Position numbers and translations under genes: made by a program. From positions 1 to 47,896 of the forward strand of contig NZ_AUID01000021.1 in assembly GCF_000423525.1 (NCBI RefSeq): a stretch of 47,896 nucleotides of DNA, read 5' to 3'. The notes below the pieces were generated by a model. That model ran no database searches, had not been told where the DNA came from, and worked only from the letters and a program-made list of their open reading frames with translations. Every line of letters begins with the position of its first letter. Within the stretch, counting starts at the first letter, position 1. Below, piece by piece: positions 36,486 to 44,342 of the stretch. This stretch comes from Proteocatella sphenisci DSM 23131 (GTDB lineage Bacteria; Bacillota; Clostridia; Peptostreptococcales; Filifactoraceae).

Positions 36486-36740
36486 TTATTTTTCTCCTGT
36501 TTTAGATACTGTTACCTTTACATTTATTCCTTTTATCATTCCAAGTTTTCCAGAAAGGCTGCTGATAACATTTTGCGGGGCATCTACAACTACTGATATG
36601 ATCCCTATTCCTCTTTGCCTGTAGGGTATGCCCATACGTCCTACTATGTAGTTTGAAAATTCGTGAAGCAGGTCATTTGTTGGGGCGCTGCTCTCAGAGT
36701 CTTCGACTATTATGCTAACTATGGCTATTTTGGTATCCAT
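36486..36740 (-). CDS. TM1266-like putative iron-only hydrogenase system regulator
   Basis: Small protein of 84 residues with an ACT/NikR-C-like ferredoxin fold pattern (AIVSIIVEDSES, YIVGRMGIPYRQRGIGIISVVVDAP, LSGKLGMIKGINVKVTVSK). This family (TIGR03959, hyd_TM1266) occurs almost only beside [FeFe]-hydrogenase maturation genes and is named a regulator from context; it has no DNA-binding domain. It is the first gene of the hydE-hydG-hydF operon, 22 bp before hydE, and follows a long structured leader. GGAGG precedes the ATG at 36740; an in-frame extension upstream is not supported. Confidence 0.87.
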   Translation of the reverse strand: MDTKIAIVSIIVEDSESSAPTNDLLHEFSNYIVGRMGIPYRQRGIGIISVVVDAPQNVISSLSGKLGMIKGINVKVTVSKTGEK

Positions 36741-36785
36741 CTTTTCCTCCAAATTTTTATTTTTATATCTCTTTATTTTTTGTGA

Positions 36786-37013
36786 AATAAAAAACACACC
36801 ATTTCTGATGTGTTAAAAGGCAGATTTATAATCTCTGTAAGTTAACTTTATCCCAGGTTTTTACCCCTTGGGCCATCAGAAAAATTTCACACTATTTAAT
36901 TTTTACCATAAATCATATTTGTATTACCGAAATTACAGCTGATCCATCAGGGTCAGGTACTCCTTTACCTTCAGGATCAGCATTTTTCAGTGTAAAAATA
37001 ATAATTTTGGATT
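36786..37013 (-). ncRNA. Candidate attenuator/riboswitch leader of the hydrogenase-maturation operon
   Basis: The 300-bp gap before the TM1266-like gene holds a leader of about 230 nt up to the terminator. GCTGATCC and GGATCAGC (36981-36974 with 36945-36938) close a stem containing an inner GGTA/TACC hairpin. Further on, TTTCTGATG (36882-36874) can pair with CATCAGAAA (36810-36802), which forms part of the terminator stem and loop, so the two structures exclude each other. That is the layout of an antitermination switch. I compared it by eye with TPP, FMN, glycine, c-di-GMP, Moco, THF, preQ1 and fluoride classes and found no match. The ligand or factor is unknown. Confidence 0.6.
36793..36814 (-). 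terminator. Intrinsic terminator in the hyd leader
   Basis: AACACATC and GGTGTGTT form an 8-bp stem with a 6-nt loop followed by six T, 50 bp before the TM1266-like ATG. It must be bypassed for hydEGF expression. Confidence 0.75.
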
Positions 37014-37019
37014 TATACC

Positions 37020-37048
37020 ATTCTATATCATTGTCAAAGTTTTGTCAA
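37020..37048 (-). promoter_or_regulatory. Promoter of the hydrogenase-maturation operon
   Basis: On the minus strand TTGACA (37048-37043), 17 bp and TAGAAT (37025-37020) form a strong sigma-A promoter. The -35 element overlaps the stop codon of the upstream FMN-oxidase gene, so the hyd operon is probably its own transcription unit. Confidence 0.78.
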
Positions 37049-38067
37049 TGGGTTTTTCTCACATGCTTTTCATTTATTGAAGCAAGGTCTTTGCAGCCAG
37101 TCATCAGCATGGCATTTTTAAGCTCCGATCCAATCTGATTGTAAAGCAGCTCCACGCCTTCTTCTGCGCCGCCGTATACTGCCGTAACAAATGGTCTGGC
37201 CATAAGCACTGCGTCTGCGCCAAGAGCTATAGCCTTGAATACATCGAGTCCGGTTCTTATTCCGCCGTCTATAAATATCTTTACTTTTCCTTTTACTGCC
37301 TGCACTATCTCGGGAAGCACGCTCAGCGTTGACGGTGTATCATCAAGCACTCTTCCTCCGTGATTTGATACGATTATTGCATATGCGCCAGCTTCTGCCG
37401 CTTTGAGGGCTGCTTCTGCTGTCATTATTCCCTTTACTATAAATGGAAGCTCTGTTGAAGATATTATCTGTCTAAGCACTTCTTCAGATACCGGATATAC
37501 AGGTTTTCCCTGTACTGCAAGTATTGCAAGGCCTGCCGCATCAACATCCATTGCTACCGCGAAAGAACCTGCTGCTTCGGCAGTTCTTATTTTTTCAATC
37601 ACTTCATCTTTGCTCCACGGCTTGATTGTTGGGATTCCGTGTCCTCCGCATGCCTTGATGGCATCTGCCGTACCGTCAAATACTGATGCTACAACTCCAT
37701 CCCCTGTAAAGCCTATGCTTCCTGCATTTTTGCTTCCTTTTATTATAATCTCTGAATATTTAAGATCATCGTAAAGATCGCTGTAGTGAAGCTGCACTGC
37801 GCCTACCGGTGCTGCAAATACCGGAAGGTCGAATTTTTTTCCAAAAAGCTCTATGGATATGTCCGGATCTACTACATCATGCAGAGTATCCATGTTTAGT
37901 GATACCGCCTTGAAGGCCTGATAATTTCTGATAAATCCGATTCCGCTTGCTTTTCCTCCAGGTCCTGGAATAACGCCCTTACATGCTATACCGTTACACT
38001 GCGGACATACCTTGCAGTGTGGTCCTATATTTTTTTTTGCGTTTGCAATAACTTCTTGATAGTTCAT
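37045..38067 (-). CDS. FMN-dependent alpha-hydroxy-acid oxidase/dehydrogenase-like protein
   Basis: TIM-barrel flavoprotein of 340 residues related to lactate oxidase and glycolate oxidase. The catalytic His lies in IIVSNHGGRVLDDTPS, and FMN-phosphate binding is seen in FIDGGIRTGLDVFKAIALGADAV. The N-terminus carries four cysteines (HCKVCPQCNGIACKG), a feature of clostridial members that suggests a metal or Fe-S site and a redox partner other than O2. The substrate is not evident; lactate or another 2-hydroxy acid is likely. GAGGT precedes the ATG. It lies just upstream of the hyd operon, but that operon has its own promoter. Confidence 0.8.
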   Translation of the reverse strand: MNYQEVIANAKKNIGPHCKVCPQCNGIACKGVIPGPGGKASGIGFIRNYQAFKAVSLNMDTLHDVVDPDISIELFGKKFDLPVFAAPVGAVQLHYSDLYDDLKYSEIIIKGSKNAGSIGFTGDGVVASVFDGTADAIKACGGHGIPTIKPWSKDEVIEKIRTAEAAGSFAVAMDVDAAGLAILAVQGKPVYPVSEEVLRQIISSTELPFIVKGIMTAEAALKAAEAGAYAIIVSNHGGRVLDDTPSTLSVLPEIVQAVKGKVKIFIDGGIRTGLDVFKAIALGADAVLMARPFVTAVYGGAEEGVELLYNQIGSELKNAMLMTGCKDLASINEKHVRKTH

Positions 38068-38142
38068 TTTTTACCTCTTTTCTTTATATTATTCTTGTTC
38101 TATAATTATATCATATCAAGATACTCAAGGGCTATCGAGCTT

Positions 38143-38203
38143 GCACAAAATGCAATCTGAGCAGCACAAAATGATTGTATGTGTGCTTTTTTCACTGTAT
38201 ACT
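38143..38203 (+). promoter_or_regulatory. Promoter of the MFS operon with direct-repeat operator candidates
   Basis: TTGTAT (38175-38180), 17 bp and TATACT (38198-38203) form a promoter. Two exact copies of GCACAAAATG begin at 38143 and 38164, 21 bp apart (two helical turns), the second ending 1 bp before the -35 box. Their position suits an activator. The element lies in a divergent gap and could also act on the FMN-oxidase gene. Confidence 0.55.
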
Positions 38204-38225
38204 GAATGGAAAAAGGAAGTAATAT

Positions 38226-39449
38226 ATGAGTGAAATTTTAAAATATGATTCACAGGCATGGAAAAAAAGAACGGGAATTTTTATTGCAAGTCAGATGTTT
38301 TCTATATTTGGCTCTTCCATAGTAAGTTACGCAATAATATGGCATATAACGCTTGAGACTTCATCTGCTAAGGTAATGGCGCTTTCTATAATAACGTCGT
38401 TTCTTCCTCAGATAGTAATATCACTCTTTGCAGGGGTCTGGGCCGATCGTTACAACCGAAAAGTTATAATAATGCTGTCAGATCTTATGTCTGCTCTGGC
38501 AAGCCTTTTTCTTGTGATATTTCTCGCAGGGGGAAACTTCAGCCTTGGCATGATATTTCTCGTAAATGCAATCAGGTCAATAGGTACGGGCATACAGCTG
38601 CCTGCAGTGAGTGCAATCCTCCCTCAACTGGTTCCTAAGGACAAACTCACGAGGGTAAACGGCATCAACTCTTCACTCACGTCAGTGCTTCTGATAGCTT
38701 CGCCTGCCGCAGGAGGGATACTTCTGGGAACCATGGGTTTTGCTTCTACGCTTTACGTGGATGTGTTTTCTGCTCTTGTAGCCATCCTTATAATGGCTGC
38801 CCTTAAATATGAAAATGTACATCAAAAAAAACCGTCAGAAGCTGACCAGGCCAAGGTTTCAACCTTGGCGTTCATGAAAGAAGGTTTTATATATATAAAG
38901 AGCAATCCACTTATTCGCAGTCTGCTTGTATTTTACATGTTGTTCTTTTTTCTTGTAACTCCTGTCGCATTTCTGTCTCCGCTTCTTGTAAAAAGAAGTT
39001 TTGGATCCGAGGTATGGAAACTGACAGCGAATGAAATTTTATGGACCGCGGGCTCCATAATCGGGGGAATAATCATCTCGTTATGGGGAGGATTTAAGAA
39101 CAGACTCGCAACTATGACACTAAGCTGCGTAGGATTTGGAATCACTTTGACACTTATTGGATTCGCGAGCAACATTTGGGCGTATCTTATTATAATATTT
39201 ATTTCGGGTATCTTCATGCCTCTGTTTGCTACCGCTGAAACTGTACTTATACAGGAAAACGTAGCAGAAAATATGCTGGGAAGAGTGTTTTCCATAGTTC
39301 AGATTATAATTTCTTCTGTGATGCCTCTTGGGATGCTCCTGTTTGGACCCCTCGGTGATGCGGTAAAGATAGAATATATAATAATGGTTACGGGTATATG
39401 TATACTGATCATTTCACCTTTTATAATGAGGATAGGGAAAACTGAATAG
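38226..39449 (+). CDS. MFS transporter, EntS/multidrug-exporter type
   Basis: Membrane carrier of 407 residues with twelve predicted helices. The loop motif GVWADRYNRKVIIMLSD between helices 2 and 3 is the MFS motif A; RSIGTGIQLPAVSAILPQLVPKDKLTRVN is typical of the MFS_3 group that includes the enterobactin exporter EntS and macrolide exporters. It probably pumps a small molecule outward using the proton gradient; the substrate is unknown. AAGGAAG precedes the ATG. Two small envelope genes follow within 32 bp each, suggesting one operon. Confidence 0.85.
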   Translation: MSEILKYDSQAWKKRTGIFIASQMFSIFGSSIVSYAIIWHITLETSSAKVMALSIITSFLPQIVISLFAGVWADRYNRKVIIMLSDLMSALASLFLVIFLAGGNFSLGMIFLVNAIRSIGTGIQLPAVSAILPQLVPKDKLTRVNGINSSLTSVLLIASPAAGGILLGTMGFASTLYVDVFSALVAILIMAALKYENVHQKKPSEADQAKVSTLAFMKEGFIYIKSNPLIRSLLVFYMLFFFLVTPVAFLSPLLVKRSFGSEVWKLTANEILWTAGSIIGGIIISLWGGFKNRLATMTLSCVGFGITLTLIGFASNIWAYLIIIFISGIFMPLFATAETVLIQENVAENMLGRVFSIVQIIISSVMPLGMLLFGPLGDAVKIEYIIMVTGICILIISPFIMRIGKTE

Positions 39450-39460
39450 GAGGTATTCTA

Positions 39461-39946
39461 TTGTATAAAAAAATTGCCATGTACCTTTTCGTCATTGTTT
39501 TTGTTGCCTTTTCGCTCACTGGATGCGGGCCTTCAAAAGAGGTTCAGTCCGCTCTGGATGAGATAGTCATAACAAATACCATCCCGAAGATTGAGCTCGA
39601 TGATGATATCAGCCTTGGAGAAGCTCAGTCTCATATAGAAGTTCTTGAAGATTCTTTTAATGAACTTATACTGGAAATTGAAGACAAGTATGATTACACC
39701 GACTATATCAGGAACTACGAATATCCATCCAGGCTGCTTGCCGGAGAGATGAAGAGCATTTCTTCTGCCTATAAGAAAGTTAAGGACAAGGCACTAGAAT
39801 CAGCTGAATCCGATTTTGAAGTCAGCACCAAAGCTGTGATAGAGAGGATTGAGAACTATTCTGATGCTCAAAAAGAGGAGCTGTGGAAGTCAGTTTATGA
39901 TGAAACTGTGGCTCCCGGCAAAAAGCTTATATCTGATTTTGAATGA
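39461..39946 (+). CDS. Small predicted lipoprotein
   Basis: Protein of 161 residues with a signal peptide ending in the lipobox LTGC (Cys near residue 22), then a mostly alpha-helical, charged domain with no motif I recognise. The start is TTG with AGGAGG 7 bp upstream. It lies 11 bp after the MFS exporter and is probably co-transcribed. A role in envelope sensing or as an exporter accessory is only a guess. Confidence 0.7.
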   Translation: MYKKIAMYLFVIVFVAFSLTGCGPSKEVQSALDEIVITNTIPKIELDDDISLGEAQSHIEVLEDSFNELILEIEDKYDYTDYIRNYEYPSRLLAGEMKSISSAYKKVKDKALESAESDFEVSTKAVIERIENYSDAQKEELWKSVYDETVAPGKKLISDFE

Positions 39947-39980
39947 TGCTCAAAATATATTTAACAGGGAGGCTTACACA

Positions 39981-40367
39981 ATGAAAAATCTAAATCTGCG
40001 TCAGCTTATTATTAGTAGTTTTGTGAGTGTATTATTGTATATGTTCTTTCTGTCAATATACATTAAAGATGAAATGGCGCCAATTTCTAAAGTTGCTCCG
40101 TTATATATCCTGAGTTTCACATTGCTGATTGTTACATATCTGTCTGTGAAAAATGTTGAAATCAGAAAGAATCAAATCATATTAAGCCTGATAATCTTTG
40201 GAATTCAGTTTGGACTTGGTTTATTCCTGATGAGCGTATGGTTCAGACCAAGAAGTGATTATGTTCTTGCTCATCAGGCATGGCTTACACACCTGAGAGT
40301 CCTGGCCAGCCAACATTATTTCGGAGGGATTTTTATACTATTTAGCGTTTTATTTAAACGCCTATAA
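39981..40367 (+). CDS. Small membrane protein of unknown function
   Basis: Protein of 128 residues with four hydrophobic segments (about 8-28, 38-58, 70-90, 108-125) and no recognised family. The ATG at 39981 has GGGAGG 8 bp upstream; the frame is open further up into the previous gene but that part overlaps it. It lies 34 bp after the lipoprotein gene on the same strand. Confidence 0.7.
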   Translation: MKNLNLRQLIISSFVSVLLYMFFLSIYIKDEMAPISKVAPLYILSFTLLIVTYLSVKNVEIRKNQIILSLIIFGIQFGLGLFLMSVWFRPRSDYVLAHQAWLTHLRVLASQHYFGGIFILFSVLFKRL

Positions 40368-40445
40368 TCAAATCCAATTAAGAACCACCCTACATAGTAA
40401 ACGATACACTCTGAGTAATATCTTAACTGAACCGAGGTGAAAATT

Positions 40446-41528
40446 ATGAATCTAAACAAGCGTATTTGTAGTTTTTTATTAGCAGTATTTTTTATTTTTT
40501 CTCTTATCTTTTTTAGTGGCTGTACAAATCAGACTTTAACAGTTCCAAAGTACCCCCTCGACATTACTACTGTTGAATCCGCATTACAAGAAGCCGGTCT
40601 TTCATGGACTGTGGAAGAACAAGAACCTGTTGTTGAGGGCCAAACTATATATAATCTTAGAAAAGATGATGAATTAATTGGTAATGTTATAAGTGGTTTA
40701 AAAGATGGAGAAACATTTCTCAATGTTTCAGCAGCTTTGTACTATAACAATGAATATTCATTACCAAAAAGTGAATGGGAAAATTTTATTGTTTTTGCTA
40801 CTATTCTAAACGGTGGATTTAAAAATAAGCATCAGCTTTATAATGTTTTTTCAAAAGAATATGATACTGTAAACACTACTAAATTTCCAAGTGAAAGAAC
40901 ATCAGGAGATCGTTTTGGTTTTGAAGAGAGATCTTCCTGGGAAAATAAAATTAATGATTATTATATTCAAATTGATTTAGTTAAGCCATATATTAATTCT
41001 TCAGAAGAGTATCTAAGCATTATTTTAATATCAACTAACCTGGATACTTTCCTTCCCAATAATCAGGATCATTCAATTCCGTCTGATGAAATGTCCTTAG
41101 AGTATCTTGAGACGCTCTTATATATAGATCTAGCTACCATAGATACAGGCGGCTTTGGCGAAGATGAGTTTGAAAAAAAAGTGACCGTAATGTATAAATA
41201 TTTGTATGATAATTATAAGCAATACTTTACCAAAGAAGGGTATGCAAGCTTTTTGAATAATGAAATTTACAGAGCACGCCTTAAGTTCTTTAAAGAGAAT
41301 AATATAGTTTCTATAAAAAACATGGATATAGATCTTAAATTAGCTAAAAAAGAAGATGACGCTATTGCATATGATTATACAATTACTTATACTGCTGAGA
41401 CCGAAGACAGCAGGAGCTTTGAATTTTCAGACAAGGGACAGCTACTGTTAAGGAAAACTGCGGATAATGATTTCAAAATAGAAGAGGACTATATACGATA
41501 TTACGACATAAAATTCATATCGCCCTAA
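40446..41528 (+). CDS. Predicted lipoprotein, related to the protein at 32108-32674
   Basis: Protein of 360 residues with a signal peptide and lipobox FSGC (Cys near residue 26). Residues about 35-200 form a separate domain of unknown type. The last 110 residues (YFTKEGYASFLNN, IYRARLKFFKENN, AIAYDYTITYTAE, DKGQLLLRKTA) align with the C-terminal part of the secreted protein downstream of hydF, so the two share a domain. GAGGTG lies 7 bp before the ATG at 40446, preferred over a GTG three codons earlier. It has 78 bp of upstream space and may have its own promoter. Confidence 0.7.
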   Translation: MNLNKRICSFLLAVFFIFSLIFFSGCTNQTLTVPKYPLDITTVESALQEAGLSWTVEEQEPVVEGQTIYNLRKDDELIGNVISGLKDGETFLNVSAALYYNNEYSLPKSEWENFIVFATILNGGFKNKHQLYNVFSKEYDTVNTTKFPSERTSGDRFGFEERSSWENKINDYYIQIDLVKPYINSSEEYLSIILISTNLDTFLPNNQDHSIPSDEMSLEYLETLLYIDLATIDTGGFGEDEFEKKVTVMYKYLYDNYKQYFTKEGYASFLNNEIYRARLKFFKENNIVSIKNMDIDLKLAKKEDDAIAYDYTITYTAETEDSRSFEFSDKGQLLLRKTADNDFKIEEDYIRYYDIKFISP

Positions 41529-41568
41529 TCCCGCATTACATTGAATTAAGGTAATATGAATTTTATGT
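41506..41568. terminator. Inverted repeat spanning two convergent gene ends
   Basis: ACATAAAATTCATAT (41506-41520) and ATATGAATTTTATGT (41554-41568) form a perfect 15-bp AT-rich stem with a 33-nt loop. It covers the 3' ends of both the lipoprotein and the BTAD-regulator genes, whose stops are 18 bp apart, so the arms are partly coding. A T-run follows on the plus strand; it may act as terminator or protect the mRNA 3' ends. Confidence 0.55.
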
Positions 41569-42688
41569 TTTCAATATTCAGATCTATTATGTGCTTGTAT
41601 ATTCCATAAGATATCTTGTCCATATCCTTAAAATTCTCAATCCTTATCTCCAGTAAATTATTCTTGCAGGCCTGCTTTATGAAACATATGCAGGCTTTTA
41701 CTGTTCTCACCTGAGGCACGGCAAAGATTTCATCATATTTTATATTATCTTCCCATATATCTGGGACAATATATGAAATATCTCTTAATACATATTCTTC
41801 AAAAACGGGTGGATTGAAATTCTTATTTCTTGTTATATTTTCGATAACCTCCGCTATCCAGAAGAACTCTATATCTTTCATGCAGTATGTGCTGATGTCA
41901 ACGCGGCTCATTGAAATATGGCTGGTGGCTTTTGATACAATTTCTGCTTTTTCTGTTTTTATATCGTTATATTTTGAAACTAAATCAGATGATGGCCTTA
42001 TTCCAAGGTCACTTACGAGTTTGTTAGAAAAAATTTTGTAAAATTTTACGGCTCCGGCTCTGTCGTTTTTTAAGTAGTGTATATCTAAAGCCTTTACAGC
42101 TGTTTCTTCGCTGTAGGGATCAAGCTTGAATATATCATTTAGTATACTAATGCATTCTTCGTATTTTTCAAGATTTTGATATACATTTACCATCTTTTTT
42201 AATAATTTTATTTTTTTATTTTCAAAATTATTTCTTTCAAATAATATGAGTTCATTGAATTCGTCGCAGTTGTTAAAATAATGCCCCTCAAAAAAATCTC
42301 CTCGTAAAATACCTTTTATTTCTAAAAGCTCTTTAATGTCATATTCTTTGTTTTCATCAAAATGCAAAAGTTCTAATATGTCGCATTTGAACCTGTATTT
42401 GGAATTTATTCCACAGTATTCTTTGTCTATGTTTAAAAATTTTTCTTTTTTAGAGTCTTCTCCTATAAGTTTTTTCAGCATCCAGAAGGTATATCTCAAG
42501 TTGTATTTTGCAGATTCTTCATTGCTGTCAGGCCAAAGATAGGAAGTTGCTTTTTCCCTGCTCATATTTTTATTTTCTCGCAGCATTAAAAGCGCCACAA
42601 GTGCAGCGGTCTTTGCTCCTATTTTATCTGTTATTTCAAAGCCATCATATTCAAAATATAGTTTCCCCAAAAAAGATATTTTTAACAT
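41546..42688 (-). CDS. BTAD-domain (SARP-like) transcriptional regulator
   Basis: Cytosolic regulator of 380 residues. Residues 1-95 form an OmpR/PhoB-type winged helix (KISFLGKLYFEYDG, TAALVALLMLRENKNMSREK, LWPDSNEESAKYNLRYTFWMLKKL). Residues about 100-245 are the bacterial transcriptional activation domain with TPR-like helices (YEECISILNDIFKLDPYSEETAVKAL, GIRPSSDLVSKYND). The remaining 130 residues are not recognised and may sense a signal. It is divergent from the nhaC-amidohydrolase operon, 199 bp away, and is its likely local activator. Confidence 0.82.
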   Translation of the reverse strand: MLKISFLGKLYFEYDGFEITDKIGAKTAALVALLMLRENKNMSREKATSYLWPDSNEESAKYNLRYTFWMLKKLIGEDSKKEKFLNIDKEYCGINSKYRFKCDILELLHFDENKEYDIKELLEIKGILRGDFFEGHYFNNCDEFNELILFERNNFENKKIKLLKKMVNVYQNLEKYEECISILNDIFKLDPYSEETAVKALDIHYLKNDRAGAVKFYKIFSNKLVSDLGIRPSSDLVSKYNDIKTEKAEIVSKATSHISMSRVDISTYCMKDIEFFWIAEVIENITRNKNFNPPVFEEYVLRDISYIVPDIWEDNIKYDEIFAVPQVRTVKACICFIKQACKNNLLEIRIENFKDMDKISYGIYKHIIDLNIENIKFILP

Positions 42689-42782
42689 ACATTCACCTTC
42701 ATCCTAAATTATCCTACTTGCCAATTTTGTAAATTATCCTTATTGTATCACATGTCGACACAAAAAGTTGTTGAGAAAGGTG

Positions 42783-42847
42783 TTGAATCAAAAAAATAGT
42801 ATTTTTATATGTTATAAGAAAAACAACGGGTCAAAGAACACTCTTTG
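42783..42847 (+). promoter_or_regulatory. Promoter and palindrome before the second nhaC gene
   Basis: TTGAAT (42783-42788), 17 bp and TATATG (42806-42811) is a plausible promoter. Downstream, CAAAGA-ACAC-TCTTTG (42832-42847) is a perfect palindrome of 6-bp arms that could bind a regulator such as the divergent BTAD protein. No -24/-12 element is present here. Confidence 0.45.
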
Positions 42848-42887
42848 TTTATAATATAGAAAAATACACTACAAAAGGAGAACTAAA

Positions 42888-44342
42888 ATGAATGAAGATT
42901 TTAAAAAGCCCTCTTTAGGGATATCCCTGGCCATAGTACTGTTTTTATTTGTCAGTTTTGCAGCACAGATAATTACTATAGGCTCGCCAGATGTACATAT
43001 GACTTTGATTTTTGCAGCAGTATTTGCAATAGTGATGTTATGTGTATTCAACAAAACCCCGCTTTCTTTGGTTGAGGAAGGTATTATTCATGGCTCTAAG
43101 ATAGCCACTATCTCCATGATGATTTTGATGTTTATTGGAGTTATGATTCCGGCATGGATTGCTGCTGGAACTATTCCCTCACTTATTTACTATGGGGTTC
43201 AGATTATATCTCCAACTTACTTTTTATTAACGGCTACTCTTGTGTGTTCGCTCTCATGCCTGGCAACGGGAACTTCGTGGGGAACTGCTGCTACTTTTGG
43301 GGTTGCATTGATGGGAATAGGGGGAGGCCTTGGAATTAACCCTGCTATGACTGCAGGAGCGGTTGTCTCTGGAGCTATCTTTGGCGACAAACTATCTCCT
43401 ATTTCAGACACTGTAAACCTTTCATCTGCAACTTGCGAGGTAAATGTATTTGACCACATAAAGAGTGTAGCTACTGCAACAGTTCCCGGCTATATAATTG
43501 CTCTTGTAGTCTCCGTTTTTCTGGGAATGAAATATTCCAGTGGGCAGATAAACGATCAGCAAATCGGACCACTTCTTAATATTTTAAGTGATAATTTCAA
43601 CATAACTCCCATGTATGCTATAATCAGCTTAATCCCCATGATACTGGTTGTTGTGCTTGCTCTTAGAAAGTTCAATGCGCTGGCAACAATTGTAATAAGT
43701 GCACTTACAGGTATGTTAATTGCCATTATATTTCAAGGCTATAACCTTGTCGACATGATGAGCTATATGAATTACGGCTATGTAATCGACACTGGAAATT
43801 TTGACGTAGATAAACTCCTTAACAGGGGTGGGCTTCAGTCTATGATGTGGACCGTTTCTATAGGATACCTTGGGCTTTCCTATGGCGGAATTCTTGAAAA
43901 AACAGGGGTGCTGGATACCTTGCTATTTAGTGCCCGGGCTTTTACAAGCAATTCAAGAAACCTTATAATCACCCAGATGATTGCAGGATTTGCAACTATT
44001 GCGGCTACCGCAAGTCCCTATGTAAGTATCTTGATTCCAGGAAGGATGTTTATAGCTGGATATGACAAGTTAGGTATAAAGAGAACTGTTGCCTCAAGAA
44101 CTTTAGAACATTCGGGTATATGCCTTGACCCGCTTCTTCCATGGTCTCTTGGTGCGGTTTATTTTTCAGGAGTTTTAGGGGTTAGCCCGCTTGAATACGC
44201 TCCATATGCAATATTGTGCTGGGCAGTTCCAGTAATAGCCTTCTTCTATGCAATTACTGGTATGTTTGTGTGGAAGGTAGACTCTCCTTCTGATAATATT
44301 AATGATACTGAAGAAATATATACGGATGAGGTGACAAAATGA
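42888..44342 (+). CDS. nhaC: NhaC-family Na+/H+ antiporter
   Basis: Membrane antiporter of 484 residues with about twelve helices, closer to classical NhaC than the protein at 23351. SCLATGTSWGTAATFGVALMGIG, GAVVSGAIFGDKLSPISDTVNLSS and the second-half HSGICLDPLLPWSLG are family motifs; the Asp residues in GDKLSPISD are expected in ion binding. AAAGGAG precedes the ATG. It overlaps the next amidohydrolase by 4 bp (ATGA), so it probably serves substrate or product movement for those enzymes. Confidence 0.87.
   Translation: MNEDFKKPSLGISLAIVLFLFVSFAAQIITIGSPDVHMTLIFAAVFAIVMLCVFNKTPLSLVEEGIIHGSKIATISMMILMFIGVMIPAWIAAGTIPSLIYYGVQIISPTYFLLTATLVCSLSCLATGTSWGTAATFGVALMGIGGGLGINPAMTAGAVVSGAIFGDKLSPISDTVNLSSATCEVNVFDHIKSVATATVPGYIIALVVSVFLGMKYSSGQINDQQIGPLLNILSDNFNITPMYAIISLIPMILVVVLALRKFNALATIVISALTGMLIAIIFQGYNLVDMMSYMNYGYVIDTGNFDVDKLLNRGGLQSMMWTVSIGYLGLSYGGILEKTGVLDTLLFSARAFTSNSRNLIITQMIAGFATIAATASPYVSILIPGRMFIAGYDKLGIKRTVASRTLEHSGICLDPLLPWSLGAVYFSGVLGVSPLEYAPYAILCWAVPVIAFFYAITGMFVWKVDSPSDNINDTEEIYTDEVTK

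Noticed and set aside
36918-37030. Short in-frame stretch on the minus strand that reads like protein (NADPEGKGVPDPDG)
   Set aside because: It has no start codon or ribosome site and lies inside the structured leader after a strong promoter; treated as RNA.
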